Below are positions 19,598 through 24,766 of a stretch of DNA of 24,766 nt, piece by piece. Numbering within the stretch: position 1 is the stretch's first letter; every line of letters begins with the position of its first letter. A program made the position numbers and the translations under genes. This DNA is from a virus, in the IMG/VR virus record IMGVR_UViG_3300046506_000197, positions 1 to 24,766 of that record, one strand, 5' to 3'. The notes under the pieces were generated by a model. The model made no database searches. It was not told the origin of the DNA and saw only the letters and a list, made by a program, of their open reading frames with translations.

Positions 19598-22393
19598 ATG
19601 AAAGAAGACCTGCGCGGCGACGTAATCGAGCGCCTAAAACGAGATTACGGGCTTAAGCATCGGGCAAACACCGACTACATGCGCGGGGGCACCTGTCCGA
19701 AGTGCCGTCAGAAAACCCTTTACACGCGTCACTCGGCGCCATGGTTGGTGATCTGCGGCAGGCCGGAAAAGTGCGCTCATTCCCTGCATGTGAAGGAGCT
19801 GTACGACGACCTGTTCGAGGATTGGAGCAAGCGTGCGCCGGCAACCGATCAAAACCCGAACGCAACCGCCCGCGCCTATCTGGAGTTTGCCCGGGGCTTT
19901 CGCATCGAGCTGATTCAAGGCTGGTTCACCCAGGAAAGCTTCTACTCCGGCGAACACAACGCCGGCAGCGCGACCGTTCGCTTTGCCCTAGAGAAAGGCG
20001 GCTGGTGGGAACGCTTGATCGACAAGCCGCATCGCTTCGGAAAGATGAAAGCCCGGTTCAAATCGAAGGACAGCTATCGCTGTGTCTGGTGGTGCCCGCC
20101 TTGCGTGGATCTGCTGGAAGCCAAAGAAATCTGGATTGTCGAGGGCATCTTTGACGCGATCGCCCTGGTTCATAACGACATCGTTGCTGTGTCAGCGATG
20201 TCCTCGAACGCCTTTCCCGAAGAGTCACTGCGAACGCTCGCCCGTAACCGCGATGGAAAGCTTCCCAAGCTGGTTTGGGCACTCGACAACGAATCTGGCG
20301 CCCACGCCTACACCAAGCGTTGGGCGAAGCAAGCGCGAGCCCTTGGGTTCGTCTGCGAGGCCGCACAGATCCCACTTCGTGACGGCCAGAAGACCGACTG
20401 GAACGACCTGCATCAGCGGTGGGGTTTCATCGAAGACGAAAGCGAACGAGCCGACCAGGTCGCTGCCGACCTCAAACAAGCGCGCCACCAGGGCGCCCTG
20501 CTGCTGGCCGAGAGCGCGGCCGAGAAAGCGCTGCTGATGTACGACTGGAACAAGCGCGGGGAATTCCACCTGGGCTTCGGCAGCCGCCTGTACTGGTTCA
20601 AGTTGGACATGGAGAAATTCAACCGGGCGATGCAGGACATCGAGGACAGCGAAAACCACGACGACCAGTTGCTCAATCAATCACAGCAGCGCGAGAAAGC
20701 GCTGCAGCAGTCGGGCAGTGTCGTCGAGATCGCCAACTGCTACCCACAAGCTTTGTATTTCCAGCGCAACGAGGTCACGGACGAGTCCTGGTACTACCTG
20801 CGCGTGGACTTCCCGCACGACTCCGAAAGCGTGAAAAACACCTTCACCAGCGGCCAGCTTTCTGCTGCCAGCGAATTCAAAAAACGACTGCTCGGTATGG
20901 CCGCTGGCGCCATGTACACCGGGAGCGGTCAACAACTGGACAAACTTATGAAAGATCAACTTTTCGGCATCAAAACCGTCTCGACGATCGATTACGTAGG
21001 CTACAGCAAGGAATACAGCTGCTATGTCTACGGCGACATCGCGATCAAGGATGGTGTCTCCTACAAGGTCAACAGCGAGGACTATTTCGAGTTCGGGAAA
21101 CTTCGTCTGAAGACGCTGCAAAAAGGCGTGCCTATCAAACTGCAGCGCGATGGAAAAGACTTCAACGAAGAATGGCTGCAGTTGCTGTGGACATGCTTCG
21201 GCACCCAGGGCCTGGTGGCGCTGGTGTTCTTTTTCGGTTCGCTGTTCTGTGAGCAGATCCGCGGGCGTTACCAGTCGTTTCCTTTCCTGGAGGCCACCGG
21301 TGAGGCCGGCGCCGGCAAGACCACTCTGCTCAACCTGCTGTGGAAGCTGCTCGGTCGGCAAGGCTACGAAGGCTTCGATCCGATGAAGTCTACGAAAGCC
21401 GGCCGATCGCGACTGATGGGCCAGGTGTCCGGGATGCCGGTTGTGTTCCTTGAGGCCGACCGTCACGGTGACGATCGATCCCATGCCAAAACATTCGAAT
21501 GGGACGAGCTCAAAGATTTCTACGGCGGTGGCACCTTGGCCACCAAAGGCGTGAAGACTGCCGGCAACGAAACTTACGAACCGCCGTTTCGCGGGACGAT
21601 CGCTATCAGTCAGAACGCCGCTGTTGTCGCCCATGAGGCGATCATGACCCGGATCGTGAAACTGCACTTCATCCGGCCAACCGTCACCCCGCAAAGCCGT
21701 GTTGCGGCGGACAAGCTGAACGCCCTGGACGGCAGCACGCTGAGTCACTTTCTGATTCGAGCGGTCGGCAAAGAATCCGCCATCCTCGAGCTTTTCGCCC
21801 AGCGCATGCCCGAACACGAAGCCAAGCTGCGCCGCCTGCACACCCACTGCTTTGCTTGCGGCACCGAGTATCCCAGCGAACAAGGCAACTGCAGCAGCTG
21901 CGGTTATGACCTGCGCGGATACATCCGCGTCGAGCGGATCAGCAAGAACCACGCGCAACTGCTTTCACTGCTCGATGCGCTGAGGTTGATCCTAAAACTG
22001 GACGAACCACAAGTGGCGGCTACCCAGCGGCAGATCGTCCGCATGGCGATCGAGCGCCAGGCATCGATCAGCTCCGACCACCCGGCGGTTGCCGAATTTT
22101 GGGAGGTGCACGACTACCTCGAATCGCTCAGTGACGATCCTGTGGTCGACCACAGCAGCGACCCAAGTGTTATCGCGATCAACCTGAATGAATTCAGCGA
22201 ACGCGCCGCAGAGCACAAACAGAAGCTGGCCGACGTGGCCACCCTGCGCGACCTGTTGAAGGAATCTCGATCCCACAAATTCGTGGAAGCAAACAAGGCG
22301 GTACACAGCGCAGTCCGCGCCGCGATGAACAGCAAAACACCACTGGCGCCAGGTCGTCCCACGACGGTCAAGTGCTGGATTTTCAAAGCGTAA
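19598..22393 (+). CDS. Zinc-finger / TOPRIM / ATPase replication protein (primase-helicase)
   Basis: A 931-residue replication protein. I start it at ATG 19598 (MKEDLRGDVIERLKRDYGLK); the open frame upstream lies inside the previous gene. Domains: a zinc finger with Cys33, Cys36, Cys53 and Cys59 (CPKC...CGRPEKC); a TOPRIM domain with E182 (IVEGIFDAIAL), D230 (WALDNE) and D267/D270 (DWNDL); a middle region without recognised motif; an ATPase with Walker A GEAGAGKTT (568-576) and a Walker B-like VVFLEAD (615-621); and a second zinc ribbon CFACGTEYPSEQGNCSSCGY (751-770). It probably unwinds and primes at the phage origin, in place of the P2 GpA nickase, so replication may be theta type. It is the largest early gene. 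Confidence 0.9.
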   Translation: MKEDLRGDVIERLKRDYGLKHRANTDYMRGGTCPKCRQKTLYTRHSAPWLVICGRPEKCAHSLHVKELYDDLFEDWSKRAPATDQNPNATARAYLEFARGFRIELIQGWFTQESFYSGEHNAGSATVRFALEKGGWWERLIDKPHRFGKMKARFKSKDSYRCVWWCPPCVDLLEAKEIWIVEGIFDAIALVHNDIVAVSAMSSNAFPEESLRTLARNRDGKLPKLVWALDNESGAHAYTKRWAKQARALGFVCEAAQIPLRDGQKTDWNDLHQRWGFIEDESERADQVAADLKQARHQGALLLAESAAEKALLMYDWNKRGEFHLGFGSRLYWFKLDMEKFNRAMQDIEDSENHDDQLLNQSQQREKALQQSGSVVEIANCYPQALYFQRNEVTDESWYYLRVDFPHDSESVKNTFTSGQLSAASEFKKRLLGMAAGAMYTGSGQQLDKLMKDQLFGIKTVSTIDYVGYSKEYSCYVYGDIAIKDGVSYKVNSEDYFEFGKLRLKTLQKGVPIKLQRDGKDFNEEWLQLLWTCFGTQGLVALVFFFGSLFCEQIRGRYQSFPFLEATGEAGAGKTTLLNLLWKLLGRQGYEGFDPMKSTKAGRSRLMGQVSGMPVVFLEADRHGDDRSHAKTFEWDELKDFYGGGTLATKGVKTAGNETYEPPFRGTIAISQNAAVVAHEAIMTRIVKLHFIRPTVTPQSRVAADKLNALDGSTLSHFLIRAVGKESAILELFAQRMPEHEAKLRRLHTHCFACGTEYPSEQGNCSSCGYDLRGYIRVERISKNHAQLLSLLDALRLILKLDEPQVAATQRQIVRMAIERQASISSDHPAVAEFWEVHDYLESLSDDPVVDHSSDPSVIAINLNEFSERAAEHKQKLADVATLRDLLKESRSHKFVEANKAVHSAVRAAMNSKTPLAPGRPTTVKCWIFKA

Positions 22394-22407
22394 GGGAGGC
22401 TACACAG

Positions 22408-22701
22408 ATGCAAATCCAAGTCTTTATGGGCAATGCCGGCGACGGCAAAACGAGCAAGCTGCAGGAGATCCAGGACCGGTTGGAATGGATGGGCGAAAGC
22501 CATCCGATCATTCAGGCCGGTGCATATGGTGAGAATGGTTTGCTACAGATTCTGGAAGTTCGTGCCGCAGCTGGCCAGCGCGAAATCCTGGTCGATGAGT
22601 GCAACTCTCAGCAGATCTTGAGCGTGCTGGAGTGGCAAGCATGCACTGAGGAAGCTCCTGATTACGCCGACCTGATTATCCACCTGGCCCGCCAGGACTA
22701 A
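22408..22701 (+). CDS. Compact P-loop protein of unknown function
   Basis: A 97-residue protein, MQIQVFMGNAGDGKTSKLQEI, starting at ATG 22408 after GGGAGG that overlaps the primase stop. Walker A is GNAGDGKTS (residues 8-16); a Walker B-like segment REILVDECNS (58-67) has hydrophobic strand then Asp63-Glu64. Few other elements fit, so a full ATPase fold would be truncated or very small; this may be a nucleotide-binding accessory or a partner of the replication ATPase next door. I recall similar short proteins in Pseudomonas prophages, none characterised. It has no signal peptide or membrane segment. Confidence 0.8.
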   Translation: MQIQVFMGNAGDGKTSKLQEIQDRLEWMGESHPIIQAGAYGENGLLQILEVRAAAGQREILVDECNSQQILSVLEWQACTEEAPDYADLIIHLARQD

Positions 22702-22767
22702 CGGACAAGAGAAGCGATGTCGAGGAGTTGGCCCTCCCCGACATCAACCACCACTGAGGGCAACACC

Positions 22768-23067
22768 ATGCAAGCACAGCACCAAAGTAGCAGCGATTCG
22801 AAGGCTAACACATTGGCCAACATTGACGCCCAGTCCGCCCGCCATCTGATGGCCATTCGGATTGTCGGCACGGCGTTGTTCGACTACCAGGTGCGGAAAA
22901 CCGACGACGCGCGAATCCGACTTGAGTGCCTTACCGGCTTTGCCAAAGAGCTTGGCGACATAAATGCGGATGAGTTCGCCGTTGTGGCTCAGCTGTTGGC
23001 TGACCATCCATCGACTAGGAACGACACAGCTGTTCGAACTTTCTCACTTGAAGGAGCAACACAATGA
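22768..23067 (+). CDS. Small early protein of unknown function
   Basis: A 99-residue protein starting MQAQHQSSSDSKANTLANID. ATG 22768 follows GAGGG by seven bases; the frame upstream to 22717 has no ribosome site. N-terminal 25 residues are Ser/Gln-rich and probably disordered; the rest is helical (SARHLMAIRIVGTALFDYQV, GFAKELGDINADEFAVVAQLLADH). No family recognised. The stop overlaps the PrtN-like gene as ATGA, so the two are coupled. Confidence 0.74.
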   Translation: MQAQHQSSSDSKANTLANIDAQSARHLMAIRIVGTALFDYQVRKTDDARIRLECLTGFAKELGDINADEFAVVAQLLADHPSTRNDTAVRTFSLEGATQ

Positions 23068-23339
23068 AAACGTTATTTGTCTTGATGGCTCAATACAACG
23101 GCCAGGTGGTCATTCCCTTGGATCGAGTCTGTAAGGACTACTTCACTCATCTCACCACGGACATGTTCCAGCGCAAGGTGGGTGCCGGGCAAATCAAGAT
23201 TCCCATCACGCGTATGGAGCCAAGCCAAAAAAGCGCAAAGGGCATTCACATCACGGACCTTTCCGAATACCTGGATGCTCAGCGCGCTGCTGCCGTCAAA
23301 GAGAGCAATCAGCTGAACAGCGCGCCACGCAGTAGCTAA
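23064..23339 (+). CDS. PrtN-family transcriptional activator-like protein
   Basis: A 91-residue protein, MKTLFVLMAQYNGQVVIPLDRVCKDYFTHLTTDMF, clearly of the pyocin activator PrtN family: M-x-T-x-F-x-L-M-A-Q-Y, I-P-L-x-x-V-C-x-D-Y-F, K-V-x-A-G-x-I and P-x-x-R. PrtN activates pyocin genes in P. aeruginosa by binding P boxes; prophage homologues often sit beside the integrase. A winged-helix-like DNA-binding role is likely, and because the gene abuts int it may act as an excisionase or early activator. Its stop is one base from the integrase stop on the opposite strand. No P boxes were recognised here. Confidence 0.9.
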   Translation: MKTLFVLMAQYNGQVVIPLDRVCKDYFTHLTTDMFQRKVGAGQIKIPITRMEPSQKSAKGIHITDLSEYLDAQRAAAVKESNQLNSAPRSS

Positions 23340-23340
23340 T

Positions 23341-24465
23341 TCACTTCAGTGTCCTGGCGCCCAGCTTTACGGGCGCCTGTAGGATCTTCTTTTGCCATTC
23401 CCAGTTTTCGTAGGCGTCACCTCGTCCGCGAAGGTGGGTGTAGCGCCGCATTGAGTTCCAATCGCGATGCCCCGATACACTTGCCACCCGAGGAATATCC
23501 CAATCCATTTCAAACAGCCGGCTAACGCCATCGTGGCGCAGGTCATGGAAGTGTAGATTCTCGATGCCAACCATCAGACAAGCCCTGGTCCATGAAGCGG
23601 ATACAGACTCGGCACAGTAGGGAAAAATTTCGGGGAGCGTCTTCGGCATGGATTGGAGAATGGCCCAGGCTTCCGGCGGTAAATGGCACCAAACATCGTT
23701 GCCGATCTTCTGTCCCGGGTTTTTCATGTCACGCACCAGCACCCGCTGACCTACCTCATCAAGGTCCGCCCATTGAATCCGCGTGATTTCTTCCTGACGC
23801 CGTGTTGAAAACAACGCAAACCCCGTCATTTTGAGCATATTGATCGACGTTGGGCGGCGGGCTTGGATACCCTGAAAATGCTTTAGCAGCTTGTCGAGCT
23901 CGTCCAAAGTGGGGCGCCGGTCACGCTCGCGACTTTTCATGTTGTACCCAAGCTTTTTCAGCACCCGTCGAGCATCCGTCATTGCGTGCGGATCAACCTC
24001 GTACCCCCAAGCAGGACGAGCAATCGACAGCACCGCACCAAGATGGGCGAGATCGTTACCGGCTGTCTGTGGTTGGACGCCCCCGCCCTCTTCATCCATA
24101 CGCCAAAGCGCATACTCCACCAGCAGCTGACTATTTATGTCCTGGTCATTCGATTTACCCAGGAACGATTCGCTGATTGCTTTAAGGGTGGCGAGCTTGG
24201 TCTTACCCAGCGGTCGGACTTTTTCCATTTCAATCAGATAGCGCTCAATCATTTCCTTGACCGTCGCGCCTTTGCGGTTCGCTCGCTCAATCGCGCCCGG
24301 CTGATCCAACTCCGACTCACGTTTTCGAACCCACGCTTGGGCTGCCTGTTTTCGGGCGAAGGTCTGACTCTCTTGGTAAACTTGCACTCCATCACGAAAC
24401 AGACGTATCTGGGCCGTGTAACTGATGCTGCCGTCGGTGCGTTTCCGTGCTCTGATCGTGGCCAT
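23341..24465 (-). CDS. int: Tyrosine site-specific recombinase (integrase), dusA-targeting
   Basis: A 374-residue phage integrase starting at ATG 24465 (MATIRARKRTDGSISYTAQI); the frame runs back to TTG 24480 without a ribosome site. The N-terminal residues 1-55 form the arm-binding domain; 60-150 the core-binding SAM-like domain; the catalytic domain carries R223 (RRQEEI), K248 (DMKNPGQK), H307-x-x-R310 (FHDLRHD), H333 (SGHRDW) and Tyr342 (SMRRYTHL). All six expected residues are present. The gene reads away from dusA and is the last phage gene before it, as in the known family of dusA-integrating phages and islands. It converges with the PrtN-like gene. Confidence 0.95.
   Translation of the reverse strand: MATIRARKRTDGSISYTAQIRLFRDGVQVYQESQTFARKQAAQAWVRKRESELDQPGAIERANRKGATVKEMIERYLIEMEKVRPLGKTKLATLKAISESFLGKSNDQDINSQLLVEYALWRMDEEGGGVQPQTAGNDLAHLGAVLSIARPAWGYEVDPHAMTDARRVLKKLGYNMKSRERDRRPTLDELDKLLKHFQGIQARRPTSINMLKMTGFALFSTRRQEEITRIQWADLDEVGQRVLVRDMKNPGQKIGNDVWCHLPPEAWAILQSMPKTLPEIFPYCAESVSASWTRACLMVGIENLHFHDLRHDGVSRLFEMDWDIPRVASVSGHRDWNSMRRYTHLRGRGDAYENWEWQKKILQAPVKLGARTLK
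23356..23377 (+). terminator. Hairpin at the end of int, possible terminator for the early operon
   Basis: GGCGCCC (23356-23362) and GGGCGCC (23371-23377) pair perfectly (7 bp, 8-base loop), only 16 bases beyond the PrtN stop and inside the last codons of int. A T-rich stretch (ATCTTCTTTT) follows about six bases later on the plus strand. It could stop transcription from the early operon before it becomes antisense to int; for int itself it lies upstream of the stop. Confidence 0.4.
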
Positions 24466-24472
24466 GGTCAAC

Positions 24473-24520
24473 TGGTACAATTGCTAAATGGATTGGTACA
24501 TTGTAGCAACGACCTGTCAA
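24473..24520 (-). promoter_or_regulatory. Integrase promoter region with 21-bp spaced repeats
   Basis: On the minus strand TTGACA (+ positions 24520-24515), a 17-base spacer and ACCAAT (24497-24492) form a promoter candidate for int; the -35 box is perfect, the -10 weak. Two direct repeats TGGTACA lie at 24473-24479 and 24494-24500, 21 bases apart (two helical turns), the second overlapping the -10. TTGCTA (24481-24486) and TAGCAA (24504-24509) form an inverted repeat over the same stretch. These are candidates for integrase arm-type sites or autoregulation. Confidence 0.5.
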
Positions 24521-24567
24521 AAACGCCCTTTTACCCCCGAAAACCGGCTTTAAACACGTAGAGCAAA

Positions 24568-24690
24568 ATGTCAGAGAATTCAGCTACATACCCAGTAAAC
24601 TCAAGCTCTACAGTGTCTAGACGCTTTAGCGTTGCACCTATGATGGATTGGACTGATAGGCATTGCCGTTTTTTCCTACGCCTACTCTCC
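24568..24690 (+). other. Probable attachment site region at the dusA 5' end (att boundary)
   Basis: Prophages of this integrase class insert in the 5' end of dusA. The first 120 bases of the gene here are about 45% GC by hand count and use codons such as AGG, AGA and CTA, whereas the next 79 are about 63% GC. That break, near 24688, marks the likely host-phage junction: the 5' part of the gene would be phage DNA that rebuilds the coding frame. The core repeat cannot be located because the other end of the prophage is outside the window. Confidence 0.5.
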
Positions 24691-24766
24691 AAGCACGCCC
24701 TCCTCTACACCGAAATGGTCACCACCGGTGCGCTGCTCAACGGCGATCACGACCGCTTCCTGCGTC
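24568..24766 (+). CDS. dusA: tRNA-dihydrouridine synthase A, 5' part, cut by window edge
   Basis: The frame from ATG 24568 encodes [20 protein letters not shown] and then [20 protein letters not shown], continuing to [20 protein letters not shown]. The FSVAPM-(M/L)-DWTDRHCR block and TEMVTTGA are diagnostic of DusA, the FMN enzyme that reduces U20/U20a in tRNA. Only 66 residues lie in the window; the rest is beyond the right edge. GTAGAG serves as a reasonable ribosome site. The N-terminus before SRRF is variable among DusA proteins and is probably encoded by the phage. Since its upstream region is now phage DNA, its promoter must be phage-supplied or lie in the int-dusA gap. Confidence 0.9.
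   Translation, partial: MSENSATYPVNSSSTVSRRFSVAPMMDWTDRHCRFFLRLLSKHALLYTEMVTTGALLNGDHDRFLR

Noticed and set aside
20681-21958. 425-aa minus-strand frame
   Set aside because: Antisense to the TOPRIM-ATPase gene with all motifs on the plus strand.
1-24766. CRISPR arrays, tRNA genes, insertion sequences
   Set aside because: No regular repeat-spacer pattern, no tRNA-like cloverleaf noticed and no transposase frames or terminal repeats; the integration target is dusA and not a tRNA gene.

Overview
The window is most of an integrated, P2-related myovirus prophage in a GC-rich gammaproteobacterium, almost certainly a Pseudomonas. The evidence is the dusA 5' end at the right edge, whose product reads like Pseudomonas DusA, the Pseudomonas-type phage genes (a PrtN-family activator, a short XRE repressor, an Ogr/Delta-like finger) and the tight ATGA/GTGA overlaps of phage operons. 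The right prophage boundary lies in the first ~120 bases of dusA (gene start 24568). The left boundary is outside the window.

Layout, right to left along the late operon (minus strand, 14107 down to 1): scaffold/protease O, major capsid N, small terminase M, head completion L, tail completion R and S, a DUF2586-type sheath, a DUF2597-type tube, a TraR/DksA-like finger protein, a putative tail-anchored holin, a SAR-type endolysin, Rz with a nested Rz1, a tail assembly chaperone with a -1 frameshift extension, the tape measure T, a DUF2590 baseplate protein, J, I, a collar-type tail fibre and a fibre-assembly gene cut by the window edge. Divergently (plus strand, 14269 to 17420) lie the large terminase P, portal Q and the late activator ogr/delta.

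17430-18450 is the lysogeny control region: a small Cys-containing protein and a short XRE repressor on the minus strand face a BcepMu gp16-like DNA-binding protein and a CII-like regulator on the plus strand, across a promoter region with a 22-bp near-palindrome. 18449-23339 is the early operon: CII-like regulator, two unknown small proteins, a 931-aa zinc-finger/TOPRIM/ATPase replication protein, a 97-aa P-loop protein, another unknown and a PrtN-family protein. It ends one base short of the convergently transcribed integrase (23341-24465).

How it works together (inference): the repressor holds the rightward promoter shut. On induction the early operon replicates the phage and supplies the PrtN-like protein. 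Ogr/Delta then switches on the late genes, probably through the 20-bp dyad between O and P. Head genes are P2-like, but the sheath, tube and baseplate W-equivalent are of the DUF2586/2597/2590 type, the lysis genes sit between tube and chaperone instead of between L and R, and the replication module is a primase-helicase instead of a P2 GpA nickase. The prophage is therefore a mosaic. I saw no CRISPR array, tRNA, rRNA, insertion sequence or recognisable dedicated defence system. No stretch over 300 bases lacks a gene; the longest gap is the 161-base O/P divergent region.
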